Source: a virus. From it: a stretch of DNA of 33,154 nt. The position numbers were made by a program, and so were the translations under genes. The notes beneath the pieces are model-generated. The model saw nothing but the letters and a program-made list of their open reading frames with translations, was not told the DNA's origin and did no database searches. Within the stretch, counting starts at the first letter, position 1, and each line of letters begins with the position of its first letter. The stretch is taken from the IMG/VR virus record IMGVR_UViG_3300023116_000179, positions 1-33,154 of that record. One strand, given 5' to 3'. Positions 1 through 8,485 of the stretch are shown one piece after another.

Positions 1-884
1 ATAAATGAATAACCACTATCAGAATTAAAATCTACATATAAATTTCCTTCTCCTGGAGTTATATCAAAATTTGCAGAATATTTATCTAATGGGTTAGCAG
101 TACAAAAGTTATTTGTTGGGCTATCTAATACTACATCTGTTGTTGCTAGATTAGTTGCAGTCCAGTTGTTACCATTACCAGATTTATCGTTGTAGTATGT
201 GCCATCGAAGTCAAGATAGAAACCATTAGTACCATAACTACCAGTATATCTGATAGGTTTCCATTCTCCGTAATCTCCAGTTTCTCCGAAGTATGTAGGG
301 TCTAGTGCTTGTCCATCAATATAATTAACTTCTGCTAAGTATCCGTCAAAATGATATGTAGTTGTATTTCCATCTCTACCTGCACCTACTACCATTGTGT
401 AAGATGATGTATTAACTTGTAAATCTGTATTTTGTGGAACATAACTTTCTATTCCAAAATCTGTTACTTGTTCACCATTAACATATAATTTTTGTCTGTT
501 AGATGATGTTGCTTGTGTTGTGTCTATAGCAAGAACAATGTGATACCAAGCACTAGGGTCACGCAATACTGCTGTGGATTGTAATCTGTAAGTCGCTCCT
601 GCTGTATGCCAATCAAGGTAATCATTAAACATTGTAAGGTGAAAACCATAATTACTTGCTGTTTGATTACCACTTCCAAATAAACCTCTGCGTAAAGTAG
701 AACCAATATTTCCACGCTTAACCCAACCAGACCAAGTAAGTATTCTTTGACTACCTGAACTTGTAGGTGTTCTACTTAGATAAGCAGAATCATCATCATT
801 AAATCTAAGAGATTGGTCTATTGTGTAGTCGTAGTAACTAGCAGTTGCACTTGCAGGAATTACATCTGAGTTAATTAATGCCAT
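1..884 (-). CDS. LamG/concanavalin-like tail protein, cut at window edge
   Basis: Open from an ATG at 884 to position 1, with no stop before the window edge (294 codons seen). The N-terminus, MALINSDVIPASATASYY, is followed by a beta-rich segment with 'YLSRTP', 'TWSGWVKRGNIG' and 'LFGSG', then 'AWYHIVLAIDTTQ', 'LYVNGEQV' and 'FDGYLAEVNYIDGQ'. This is the pattern of LamG/concanavalin lectin-type domains found in many marine phage tail proteins, and a role in binding host surface glycans is inferred. The ATG overlaps the stop of the upstream gene by one base (TAATG), typical of translational coupling in this operon. If the window closes on itself, the frame continues from position 1 into 33154 and stops at 33111-33109, giving about 309 residues and overlapping the start of the gene at 33134. 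The fold assignment is fairly sure; the exact role is not. Confidence 0.8.
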   Translation of the reverse strand, partial: MALINSDVIPASATASYYDYTIDQSLRFNDDDSAYLSRTPTSSGSQRILTWSGWVKRGNIGSTLRRGLFGSGNQTASNYGFHLTMFNDYLDWHTAGATYRLQSTAVLRDPSAWYHIVLAIDTTQATSSNRQKLYVNGEQVTDFGIESYVPQNTDLQVNTSSYTMVVGAGRDGNTTTYHFDGYLAEVNYIDGQALDPTYFGETGDYGEWKPIRYTGSYGTNGFYLDFDGTYYNDKSGNGNNWTATNLATTDVVLDSPTNNFCTANPLDKYSANFDITPGEGNLYVDFNSDSGYSF

Positions 885-1294
885 TACTGTTGAGCCAATG
901 AGTTATAAACACGAACATTTGTTCCATCTGAAATGTAACCGATTACATAAGTACCTGCTGTAGTAATTGTAGTTAGCATATCTGCACCCATTACTTTAGT
1001 TGTTGATGCTGCACTTATTGTATGTCCACCAGTATTTACTAATACTATAGTGCCAGACTGACCATCTGGAATGTTAGTAAAGGTTAGAGTAATATTGCCA
1101 GTAGGTGTGCAAGTAAAGTTAGTACCTGCGTTTAAATCAAAAGAACCATCATTATCTACAACATCTGCACTTCTAGCTGTGCCATCAACTGTTAAGTTAT
1201 CAACCTTAACTGACTCTTTGTTTTGATATGCTAAATCACCTAAGTCACCATTAGTCGGTACTTGATTAGGGTCTGTTCCAATTAGTTTAGCCAT
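884..1294 (-). CDS. Small tail-fibre-like protein
   Basis: Encodes 136 residues. The N-terminus 'MAKLIGTDPNQVPTNGDLGDLAYQ' resembles the start of phage fibre or appendage proteins, which often carry 'GDLGxxAY' near residue 20. The rest is predicted beta, rich in Thr, Gly and Asn, and ends 'AGTYVIGYISDGTNVRVYNSLAQQ'. The C-terminal half (a hydrophobic strand plus NTGG, then a Gly-rich loop, then SDGT) is reminiscent of the end of the 187-residue protein at 29422-29985, so the two may share a fibre module. It lies between a 125-residue tail protein and the LamG tail gene; the latter's start codon overlaps this gene's stop. The start ATG at 1294 follows a GGAGAA ribosome binding site. A structural appendage role is inferred from context. 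Confidence 0.7.
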   Translation of the reverse strand: MAKLIGTDPNQVPTNGDLGDLAYQNKESVKVDNLTVDGTARSADVVDNDGSFDLNAGTNFTCTPTGNITLTFTNIPDGQSGTIVLVNTGGHTISAASTTKVMGADMLTTITTAGTYVIGYISDGTNVRVYNSLAQQ

Positions 1295-1297
1295 AGT

Positions 1298-1675
1298 CTA
1301 TTCTCCTGCCCACTTACGATAAGGTGTAGCTGGTGCATCTACAGTAGGTAGTGCAGACAACTCATCATCTGTTAAATTAGCAATCAGATTAGCGTGATAA
1401 CCATCTAATGCTGTCATCTCTGGATATTCCATACCTTCATCATCTGTTAGCATATTACCAGTTTCTGTGTAGATTGTGCCTATCATATCTATTGCTGTGC
1501 CAGTAAATCTCCAGTCATAAGCACCAGTCATTTCCCATTCAGCATCTAGTTCTAAGTCATCTGGTCTGATGTTATTCTCATCTTCCATATCGTAGTCTTT
1601 AGTTGCTAAGTTAATTGATTCTAATGCTTCCCATAGTGAGGATTCATCAGTTGCTTTTAAATATATGTTACTCAT
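1298..1675 (-). CDS. Acidic tail-module protein, possible fibre chaperone
   Basis: Encodes 125 residues and is strongly acidic. It contains 'DEGMEYPEMTALDGYHANLIANL' and ends 'VDAPATPYRKWAGE'. This central plus C-terminal signature recurs in small proteins next to tail fibre genes of many phages. Such acidic proteins directly downstream of a fibre are often assembly chaperones or short tail components, but no function is established for this one. It starts two bases after the fibre gene stop, so the two genes are almost certainly co-translated. No transmembrane segment or signal peptide is visible. Confidence 0.65.
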   Translation of the reverse strand: MSNIYLKATDESSLWEALESINLATKDYDMEDENNIRPDDLELDAEWEMTGAYDWRFTGTAIDMIGTIYTETGNMLTDDEGMEYPEMTALDGYHANLIANLTDDELSALPTVDAPATPYRKWAGE

Positions 1676-1677
1676 AA

Positions 1678-4398
1678 TTAATCCTCTGTTAGTGCTACAA
1701 GTTCTGCGTTGGTTAGACGGGTTGGGTAGTAGGAAATCTTCTTGATGTGACCATTTAAAGCTTGACTGCCTGAAAAAATAGAGCCAATATTTAATTGCGA
1801 TACTACTGGCAGAGTACCAATTGAATCTGTTCCAACTAAACCACCATCAAATGCAAAGGCAAAATCATTAACTTTATATGAAGCAGTCTGTTTGTTGTAT
1901 GTATTAGCAGATACAGTTCCAGCAGTATTATAAATTGCAACTGGATTATCACCATTAATGTTTATATAAAGTCTAGCTCTTGTTTGGTTGGTATAAGCCG
2001 TTTTATTAAACTGAATATAATTATTGTTTGAGCCATCGTTAATATTTATTAAATCTTTTCCTGCTGCAGATGTAGAAACAGTTGAAGCCTCAGCATACAA
2101 ACTACCCTCATCTTGACGATACCAATCACTGAAGTTAGTACCCGTCATACTTGCTGAATCTGCCGAGCGAGTCACTTGTGAGCCACTGGTAGGGATGTAC
2201 GATGTGGGGAATGCTCCTGCTTCAGCTTGTGCACCCCAGATGTAAGCACCAGAGTAACCATCACCTGTGTATGATTGTTGAGAACTATCAGAATGGGTAG
2301 CTGAATTGGTTAAACAAATTCTAATAGTTGTTGATACTGTTAAATCAGCTTCAAAACTAACAATACAACGATACCAACCATTTCCAACATTTACTGTACT
2401 AGCTGAAAAATTTATAGCAAAACCAACTGAACCAGGATGTGTATAATTAACATTTCCATTTAATAAATTAAATGTAGCACCTAATCCACCTGCATTTATA
2501 CTTAAACCTTCTCTTTCTCCTGCTTTAGCATAACAAGAAAGAGTATAATAAGTTCCATCTACCATACTAAAACCATCATCAACATCGTGTCTGTTAGTAT
2601 TAGTATCTTCCACTAATTTGTCAGCAGTTAATGTTCCATCTGGTGCTATGATTGTATTAGCTGTAATAGAACTTTGAGATTTTAGCCAAGCACCATTATC
2701 AAATTCTTCTGAATATACTTGTAGATTCGTCCTCTGCTCCTCAATCAACAGACCTTTGCTTTCACCAGTGACAGGGTCGTGGTCAAATCGTGCTTCACCA
2801 CTTGCCGCAGTTTGTAGCACTGGGATGTAGTTGGTGATGGGTTGGGTTGTTGTTGGAGTGTAGGCGGTTACTGAATCTCGTTGTTCGAGTTGTGGAGCCC
2901 AAAGATAAACCTCTGTTGCAGTATTTGAAGCGTGACGAAAATCTACTCCGTAAAAGTTACTCAAATACTGTCCATTAGTAGCTTCTAAATCAAATCGTTG
3001 CCAAGTGTCAGTGAGGGTTACTAATGCTCCAGTAGCTGTATTATGAGCAAGAATGCAGGTATCCGCCGTTCCAGACGCTACTTTTGCGTAAATGCTTCTT
3101 TGATATCCCGATGAGGCACTAGACCCGCCAAAAACATTGTTATAAAAAAATCTTCCATCCGAAACATTAGTAACTTTAATTGCATCAGTAGACCCATCTG
3201 GCGCAGATTGACCAGTTGTTACAGAAACAGTAGCGTCGTCCCATCCAATAGCAAATGACGAATCTGGAATCAAATTCTCTTCAGCCTTCGCAAAGGTCTT
3301 ACCATCGTAGTAAGTCGCTGTGCTTGAGCGTGTGAAGTCAATGCGTGGGTCTAGTGTCTTGCTGTTAGCAAAATCTAATAGTAGTGATGGACGGATAGTA
3401 GGCTGATTGTTTGTGTTTCTGATTGTGCCTGTTACGTCTATGTTTCCTGTACCAGTAATGTTATTAGAATTAAGGTCTAAGTCACCACCTAGTTGTGGAG
3501 TAGCGTCACCGACTAAGTCGGGTGCTAATGTATCCCAACTAGAGCCATTATAGATATAAGTAGAATTATCAGTAGTATTGAAGTACCAGTCACCAGTAGT
3601 TACTGGGTCACCATTACCATCTACTGTAGGATTAGAAGATAGAGCACCTAGGTATAGACCATCGATAGCTTCTTGTGCTGCTTCTGCTGCGGATTGTGCT
3701 GTTTCTGCAGCTGTCTGTGCAGTTTGTGCTGCAGTCGCTGAGGTAGCTGCATTAGTCTCTGAAGTAGATGCGTTACTAGCCGAAGTAGCTGCTGCTGATG
3801 CTGATGTGCTAGCGTTAGATGCTTGAGTAGTTGCTGTAGAAGCTGAAGTGCTAGCTGATGTAGCTGAAGCTGCTGCGTTAGTCTCTGATGTACTAGCTGC
3901 ACTTGCACTTGATGCTGCAGCTGTAGCTGATGTTGAAGCTGATGATGCACTAGATGATGCTGAAGTAGCACTACTAGATGCTGAAGAAGCACTTGAAGCT
4001 GCATTAGTTTCTGATGTTGCTGCATTTGTTTCTGAAGTAGCTGCATTGGTTTCTGATGTTGCAGCGTTAGTCTCTGATGTAGCTGCATTTGATTCTGACG
4101 TTGCTGCTGCAGATGCACTAGCCGCTGCTGCTGTCTCACTAGCTGCACAAACCGCTTCACTACCTGCTATGTTTGATTCCGATGTAGCTGCTGCACTAGC
4201 ACTTGCTGCTGCATTAGTCTCTGCAGTTTCAGCGTTAGTTTCCGCAGTCTCTGCTGCACTCTGAGCTGTTTCTGCAGCTGCTTGAGCCGCTTCAGCTGCT
4301 ACCTTAGCTGCTTCAGTATCTGCAATAAGAGCGTCTAAGTCATAACTGTCTGCTAGTACAGCTGATGTAGCAATTCCGTATCCTCTATCTATACTCAT
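1678..4398 (-). CDS. Large tail fibre with Ala-rich stalk and carbohydrate-binding modules
   Basis: Encodes 906 residues. After a short N-terminus (MSIDRGYGIATSAVLADSYD) comes a stalk, about residues 28-245, built of Ala/Ser/Thr/Glu heptad-like units such as SETNAAT repeated in tandem. This matches the trimeric coiled-coil repeats of phage fibres. A linker follows with 'GDWYFNTTDNSTYIYNGSSW' and 'PQLGGDLDLNSNNITG'. Two related jelly-roll-type modules follow, with 'YQRSIYAKVASG...WQRFDLEATN...YLWAPQLEQ' and 'YTLSCYAKAGE...GWYRCIVSFEA...AYIWGAQAEAG', each resembling CBM_4_9 domains. Between them is the common phage linker 'GLLIEEQRTNL'. The C-terminus is a LamG-like domain ending 'GHIKKISYYPTRLTNAELVALTED'. 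The protein should bind host surface polysaccharide. The start ATG at 4398 follows AGGAA. Confidence 0.88.
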   Translation of the reverse strand: MSIDRGYGIATSAVLADSYDLDALIADTEAAKVAAEAAQAAAETAQSAAETAETNAETAETNAAASASAAATSESNIAGSEAVCAASETAAAASASAAATSESNAATSETNAATSETNAATSETNAATSETNAASSASSASSSATSASSSASSASTSATAAASSASAASTSETNAAASATSASTSASTATTQASNASTSASAAATSASNASTSETNAATSATAAQTAQTAAETAQSAAEAAQEAIDGLYLGALSSNPTVDGNGDPVTTGDWYFNTTDNSTYIYNGSSWDTLAPDLVGDATPQLGGDLDLNSNNITGTGNIDVTGTIRNTNNQPTIRPSLLLDFANSKTLDPRIDFTRSSTATYYDGKTFAKAEENLIPDSSFAIGWDDATVSVTTGQSAPDGSTDAIKVTNVSDGRFFYNNVFGGSSASSGYQRSIYAKVASGTADTCILAHNTATGALVTLTDTWQRFDLEATNGQYLSNFYGVDFRHASNTATEVYLWAPQLEQRDSVTAYTPTTTQPITNYIPVLQTAASGEARFDHDPVTGESKGLLIEEQRTNLQVYSEEFDNGAWLKSQSSITANTIIAPDGTLTADKLVEDTNTNRHDVDDGFSMVDGTYYTLSCYAKAGEREGLSINAGGLGATFNLLNGNVNYTHPGSVGFAINFSASTVNVGNGWYRCIVSFEADLTVSTTIRICLTNSATHSDSSQQSYTGDGYSGAYIWGAQAEAGAFPTSYIPTSGSQVTRSADSASMTGTNFSDWYRQDEGSLYAEASTVSTSAAGKDLININDGSNNNYIQFNKTAYTNQTRARLYININGDNPVAIYNTAGTVSANTYNKQTASYKVNDFAFAFDGGLVGTDSIGTLPVVSQLNIGSIFSGSQALNGHIKKISYYPTRLTNAELVALTED
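3680..4320 (-). repeat. Degenerate GCWGCW-rich coding repeat in fibre stalk
   Basis: This stretch encodes the Ala/Ser/Thr heptad stalk. The + strand reads as runs of units such as GTTGCTGCATTAGTTTCTGA with small changes. The four units between about 4010 and 4090, encoding consecutive SETNAAT copies, are the most alike. The low-complexity composition also opens long meaningless frames on both strands. Tandem units like these can expand or contract by recombination, changing fibre length. Confidence 0.7.
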
Positions 4399-4410
4399 AA
4401 TCTATTCCTG

Positions 4411-4485
4411 TTATGGATTTCTTAAACGCCTACGCATAGCAAGAACTGCTAGTGCTAGTCTCTTCTTTTTGCTTAGTTTTGCCAT
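4411..4485 (-). CDS. Possible 24-residue basic peptide
   Basis: The peptide begins MAKLSKKKRLALAVLAMRRR and ends LRNP. It starts at an ATG at 4485 behind a GAGGG ribosome binding site (GATGAGGGAATATG on the - strand) and stops 13 bases before the fibre start. It lies between the capsid-distal hairpin and the fibre gene. The composition is strongly basic (Lys/Arg clusters at both ends) around a short Leu/Ala helix. Its function is unknown. Its size makes chance possible, but the good ribosome binding site and the tight fit in an otherwise empty gap favour a real gene. Confidence 0.45.
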   Translation of the reverse strand: MAKLSKKKRLALAVLAMRRRLRNP

Positions 4486-4513
4486 ATTCCCTCATCTCCG
4501 CTTAACTTAATGA

Positions 4514-4539
4514 GTGACTCTCCACTGAGGAAGAGCCAC
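4514..4539 (-). terminator. Hairpin just after the capsid gene, possible attenuator
   Basis: On the - strand, GTGGCTCT (4539-4532) can pair with AGAGTCAC (4521-4514) as an 8-bp stem with one G-U pair and a 10-base loop. It begins 10 bases past the capsid stop. The downstream bases (TCATTAAGTT) hold only a weak U-rich run, so it may be a partial terminator or an RNA processing/stability hairpin. T7 has its main terminator in the same place, directly after the capsid gene. The comparison is one of position only. Confidence 0.4.
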
Positions 4540-4548
4540 GGGGTTAAA

Positions 4549-5379
4549 TTAAGAAGATAATTCTTGAATTGAACCTGGACGAGTAACCTTAACGCCATAC
4601 ACTGTATCAGCAGTGAATAGGTCAGCAAGTTTCTCTTGTTTGTACTGAGTTTGAGTACGAACTGCTTGTTGTGTAGCAAGTACAACAGCGTCTTTCTGGA
4701 ATAAGAAAGCTTTCTCTGTAGCACCAGTACCAACTTGAGTTGACATATAAACATCAACACCATAGATTGTACCAATCTTACCAGTTCTGATTGCAGAACC
4801 ATCACCGATGAACTGTTGCTCAGTAAATCTGTCAGTAGACATAAGAGCAGTCATACAAGATGGAGTTACAACTAGAGCTCTGTCGTTAACTGGAACATCG
4901 TTATCATTTAGTGCTTCGATACCTTGTAGGATTGAAGTATCCCAGTTAGTAACTGAACCGATAACAGCATTACCACCAGTTAGTGCAGAAGCACCATCTA
5001 GAGATGTGATGATTGAAGAATCTACTTGCTTAGCTAGTGCATAACCAGCGTCGTCAGTGTAGAAACGTCTCATTGAATTAAGTGCTTGTAACTCAGCGAT
5101 ATCTTCGATATACATTGACCACTCATAATGTTGGTCAATAGCCACTGAGATATCAGCCGCTGTATCTGTGATTGCAGTTACATCTGAATCAGCAACTTTA
5201 GCTGAAGCAGCACTTCTACCAGGATTAGGAATGTGAATAGTATCACCTTTCTTACCTTGGTGGTTTAAGTTCTTGACGAGGTTTGCTACTACTAGATTAG
5301 CTTTGTAAGTAGCGATGACTTCGTCAGACCAAATTTCTGGGATAAATACCGCAGAAGTAGTCGTAGTCATATTAGCCAT
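4549..5379 (-). CDS. Major capsid protein
   Basis: Encodes 276 residues. It starts 'MANMTTTTSAVFIPEIWSDEV' and contains 'GKKGDTIHIPNPGR', 'IDQHYEWSMYIEDIAELQA', 'ALVVTPSCMTALMSTDRF', 'GKIGTIYGVDVYMSTQV' and a C-terminal 'YGVKVTRPGSIQELSS'. These are the expected P-domain, A-domain and E-loop-like elements of HK97-fold capsid proteins of T7-like and marine podoviruses. It is shorter than the T7 capsid protein and has no obvious added domain. It follows the scaffold gene by 31 bases with a strong AAGGAG ribosome binding site (GTTATGATTTATATAG/ACAAGGAGTAAATA region) and precedes a hairpin, as expected for a highly expressed gene. No cleaved propeptide is apparent. Confidence 0.9.
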   Translation of the reverse strand: MANMTTTTSAVFIPEIWSDEVIATYKANLVVANLVKNLNHQGKKGDTIHIPNPGRSAASAKVADSDVTAITDTAADISVAIDQHYEWSMYIEDIAELQALNSMRRFYTDDAGYALAKQVDSSIITSLDGASALTGGNAVIGSVTNWDTSILQGIEALNDNDVPVNDRALVVTPSCMTALMSTDRFTEQQFIGDGSAIRTGKIGTIYGVDVYMSTQVGTGATEKAFLFQKDAVVLATQQAVRTQTQYKQEKLADLFTADTVYGVKVTRPGSIQELSS

Positions 5380-5410
5380 TTATTTACTCCTTGTTATGAT
5401 TTATATAGCT

Positions 5411-6271
5411 TTATTTAACTCTACCCTCTGCATATGCTTTGAAAATTTCACCTTCCATAGATTCATACTTCTGAGGGTCTGTCATTTTTAAGCGAATTAA
5501 GTCTGCACGTCTGTACGTCTTTCCTCCGCCTGTCGCTGAACCTGTAGAAGTTCTTGATTCTGCTTTACCAGCTTTTAATGCTGCTTGTCTTTCAGCTTCT
5601 GCTTGTTCATTTACTTCTTGCGTCTTATTAATCATTGACCTATCTTTCCAGTTAGTCAATAACTCATTAGCTGCATCGTAATTGTAAGCATCCGCCGCTT
5701 GGAACAACTGCATACGAATCGGACTTCCTTTAACCCACTCTTGAAAACCAGAATCTTTTACGATGTCTGTGTAATCAGGGTGTACTGTCTCCAGTTGTGT
5801 CTTCGCACTAGCCTGAGCCTGTTGTGCTTGAAAACGCTGAAATTCTTGAAATTTAGGGTGGTTTTCGATAGCCTTGTTAATCGCTAAATCTGGATTATCA
5901 AAGAAATCGACAGGTTCTTCCTTAATTTCATTTGTATCTTGTTGTTTTGGTGTAGATTGTGCTTGTTGAATCTGTGCTTGAAGGAAACTATCTGAAAGTT
6001 TTCTTAACTCTCCAACTTCTTGTGCCTTACGACCCAATTCTTTTTCGAGGTTCTGATAACTCTCTATAATTTCTTCTGTACTCTTACCAGCAAACTTATT
6101 AGGTATTACATTTTCTGTTGAATCTTCAGCTTCAGCTACTATCTGTTCTTCTACTGTATCATCAACAGCAGCTTCAAATGTTTCTACTGCATCGTTTGTT
6201 GTTGGTTCGATTGTTGATTCAGGAATATCTGAACCAGTCGACTCTTCTGCGTCTACTACTATACTTGTCAT
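5411..6271 (-). CDS. Capsid assembly scaffold protein
   Basis: Encodes 286 residues, with a very acidic N-terminal third (MTSIVVDAEESTGSDIPEST and many Asp/Glu). Predicted coiled coil follows from about residue 70 to 160 ('YQNLEKELGRKAQEVGELRKLSDSFLQAQIQQAQ', 'KFQEFQRFQAQQAQASAKTQ'). A basic C-terminus contains 'YRRADLIRLKMTDPQKYESM' and ends 'FKAYAEGRVK'. Acidic N-terminus, helical middle and a basic helix-turn-helix end that touches the capsid is the arrangement of podoviral scaffolds. The position directly before the capsid gene supports this. The motif 'VHPDYTDIVKDSGFQEWVKGSP' is also typical of marine podovirus scaffolds. The start follows GGACGGAGAAAAAT. Confidence 0.85.
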   Translation of the reverse strand: MTSIVVDAEESTGSDIPESTIEPTTNDAVETFEAAVDDTVEEQIVAEAEDSTENVIPNKFAGKSTEEIIESYQNLEKELGRKAQEVGELRKLSDSFLQAQIQQAQSTPKQQDTNEIKEEPVDFFDNPDLAINKAIENHPKFQEFQRFQAQQAQASAKTQLETVHPDYTDIVKDSGFQEWVKGSPIRMQLFQAADAYNYDAANELLTNWKDRSMINKTQEVNEQAEAERQAALKAGKAESRTSTGSATGGGKTYRRADLIRLKMTDPQKYESMEGEIFKAYAEGRVK

Positions 6272-6345
6272 ATTTTTCTCCGTCCTTTATGGATTATGGA
6301 ATTAATAAATGATATTTGACTTTCGTAAAATATCTAATGGCAGAG

Positions 6346-6579
6346 CTACAAATCGAGTTCTTCTGCCGCCTGTTTTGTTACCTCTTCTAAGTTAATAATT
6401 TGTCTTAGAATCGACAACTGACCTCTAGCGAACCAAAGGTCTTTTTCACTTTCCACACTATCTAATTGATTAGTCAAGTCTTCGAGATTCTTTAATTCTT
6501 GAATTAAGTCTCTCCAACCGTCCTGTTCTGTTAAATTTAGTCTATTGTGGTAAAACTGTTTGTCTTCTTGCGTTAGCAT
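6346..6579 (-). CDS. Small conserved virion-module protein between portal and scaffold
   Basis: Encodes 77 residues starting 'MLTQEDKQFYHNRLNLTEQDGWRDLIQEL' and ending 'ILRQIINLEEVTKQAAEELDL'. It is predicted entirely helical and acidic. Small proteins with the pattern 'GWxDLIxEL...LxxxRGQLxIL' sit between portal and scaffold genes in other marine podoviruses, but I know of no assigned role. The ATG lies inside the portal gene (38-base overlap) and has no clear Shine-Dalgarno, suggesting translation by reinitiation or coupling. The 74 bases between this gene's stop and the scaffold start hold nothing recognisable. Confidence 0.7.
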   Translation of the reverse strand: MLTQEDKQFYHNRLNLTEQDGWRDLIQELKNLEDLTNQLDSVESEKDLWFARGQLSILRQIINLEEVTKQAAEELDL

Positions 6580-8482
6580 AATTTAGTGCTGTCTCAGATT
6601 TAAGATGGTCAACTTCAGGTACTGTTCTCATAGTCTCAACTTTAGTGCTTTCTGTATCAGCCTTCATCTTATCTATTTGTGCTAATTCTTTCTGTAACTT
6701 AATTAATCTCTCTTGAATATCTAATTGATTAGGTTGGTCTCCACTAGCACCTGCTTCTTTAGCATTCTTCATCGCTTTAGTCATCTCTTCTTGAGCTTCA
6801 GCTAAAGTCTTCTGAATGTCTGCCTTCATCTGCTCCATCTGTAATTGGTGATGGTACTGTTGCATCTGTTGTGCTTCAGGATTAGGTTGTAGTCCTTCTA
6901 ACAGTGCATTGACAATTTGGTCTCTATTATGGATACTAGAGTTCTGGAAGATTGCTAACAAAAGAATATTGAAAGCTGGAGAATCTTTCGGAACTGACTG
7001 CATCATAGAGACCATCTGTTGCATCTCTAATTCTTTAGCCATAATACCCATAGTAGAGTATGGAATAAACTGATAATCTACAACTGGATATCTCTCGACA
7101 TCAAATTGTATCTTTCTCCATAGTGCCTTATTAATCATAGGTACTAGGAAAGTATTCTGGAAATTCATTAGTGTGCGTTTCTGTCTCTTAATTGATGCTG
7201 ATTGCATCATCGACATACCAGCAGAAGTTGCTCTGTCTGGTACATTAGAGACATCCGCAGCTCCAGTACCCATCTGAATCATAGATTGCAGAAGGTTAAT
7301 TTGTTGCATCGTATTAGGGTCAGTAGAACCTAAATTAAGAGGCATAATAGCTTGTTTAGGGTCACCATTAGTAAGGATAGTCTTACCAGGTCTAACTTCT
7401 AACTTGATACCTCTAGGTAATCTTGTAGCATCTGCAGCTACCATAGGTGTAGTAGTTAGTGCCAAAGAATCAATTCTAGCTCTCATCTCAGCATCTAGTG
7501 CTTTCTGTGAGTTAAAACCTTTCTCACATACTCCTCTACCCCAGAACTTATTAGGTACGATATCGTGTTGGTAAGAGACGAAAGGTCTATCTACCATCAT
7601 AAAAGGATTCTCTTCTGCTCTTAGAACATAAGCGTCATTAGCGATAGTAACTACTGCTTCTACTAACTCATCTTCATCGTACTCGAAATCATCTTCTGTT
7701 TCGTCTTTATTTAAGTATTTAGCAGGTATTTTACCCCAATACTCTGTAATCTTTATCTGGTCACCAGCATCTTGCATAATCTCTGGGTCATAACCGAAGT
7801 CTACTTCATCTACATCTGCAGGTACGTTTACATCTCTATAGACACCATTAGCGATGCCTTCATTTAAGATATAACGAGGTTTATATACTTCGTGGGCGAC
7901 ACCTAGTGCTTCATTGATTGTATTCGCTGCTGGGTCAATTAAGAACTCTTTAGGAGATACTGCTTCTAGTTTGACATCTATAGAAGCATACTCCTCAATC
8001 TGTCTCACAGAAGTCATAGTACCCTCTACAGGTACTGAGACAGGTCTGAATTTACTAGTCTGTTCTACAATTATCTTAGCGATACCAGTACCATAGATAG
8101 CACCATTTAAGAATGTCTCACAGATAGCATCTTTACAACCAGTGTCTTCTAAATCTTCTTGTAGTAAATTACGGACATATTCTACATCTCTCTTATCGTT
8201 GTCCAACATATCATCTTTAATGTCGAACCACTTACCTCTACCGAATGTAGCTTCTTCTAATTCAGCTACTGAAGCTTCTACTGCTTGTTGTAGAGCTGGT
8301 GTAATAATTCTAGACTTCTCAGAAGAACGTACCATATCCTCTGGTTGCCAGAAACCTCTCCAAGTACGATAATAGGCATCCCAATCAGCAAGATAATTAG
8401 TATCTCTGAAATCACGCCAATCGTCTAGTCTGGTCATCAACCAGTTAGATAATGCTTGGTAGTCGTTTTCTTCTTGTGCCAT
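6542..8482 (-). CDS. Portal (head-tail connector) protein
   Basis: Encodes 646 residues. Portal-type features include 'WRGFWQPED', 'FGRGKWFDI', 'NGAIYGTGIAKIIVE', 'VSPKEFLIDPAANTINEALGVAHEV', 'KITEYWG', 'RPFVSYQHDIVPNKFWGRGVCEKGFNSQKALDAEMR' (the stem/wing region) and 'GTGAADVSNVPDRATSAGMSMMQSASIKR'. The C-terminal 140 residues, rich in Gln, Met, Lys and Glu, form a predicted coiled coil ('EMTKAMKNAKEA', 'LIKLQKELAQIDKMKAD'), as in the P22-type portal barrel. The length is larger than the T7 connector (about 536 residues) and closer to marine podovirus portals. It lies just after terL with a 3-base gap, and the next small gene starts within its 3' end. The start follows CAGGATATTAACTT. Confidence 0.9.
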   Translation of the reverse strand: MAQEENDYQALSNWLMTRLDDWRDFRDTNYLADWDAYYRTWRGFWQPEDMVRSSEKSRIITPALQQAVEASVAELEEATFGRGKWFDIKDDMLDNDKRDVEYVRNLLQEDLEDTGCKDAICETFLNGAIYGTGIAKIIVEQTSKFRPVSVPVEGTMTSVRQIEEYASIDVKLEAVSPKEFLIDPAANTINEALGVAHEVYKPRYILNEGIANGVYRDVNVPADVDEVDFGYDPEIMQDAGDQIKITEYWGKIPAKYLNKDETEDDFEYDEDELVEAVVTIANDAYVLRAEENPFMMVDRPFVSYQHDIVPNKFWGRGVCEKGFNSQKALDAEMRARIDSLALTTTPMVAADATRLPRGIKLEVRPGKTILTNGDPKQAIMPLNLGSTDPNTMQQINLLQSMIQMGTGAADVSNVPDRATSAGMSMMQSASIKRQKRTLMNFQNTFLVPMINKALWRKIQFDVERYPVVDYQFIPYSTMGIMAKELEMQQMVSMMQSVPKDSPAFNILLLAIFQNSSIHNRDQIVNALLEGLQPNPEAQQMQQYHHQLQMEQMKADIQKTLAEAQEEMTKAMKNAKEAGASGDQPNQLDIQERLIKLQKELAQIDKMKADTESTKVETMRTVPEVDHLKSETALNYANARRQTVLPQ

Positions 8483-8485
8483 AAG

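Noticed and set aside
3578-4264. Long Ala/Val-rich frames on the + strand and an alternative - strand frame in the fibre gene
   Set aside because: They are shadows of the repetitive fibre stalk; the proteins would be low complexity and lack starts with ribosome binding sites.
3660-4320. Diversity-generating retroelement target in the fibre
   Set aside because: No reverse transcriptase gene or template repeat is present in the window; the repeats encode coiled coil.
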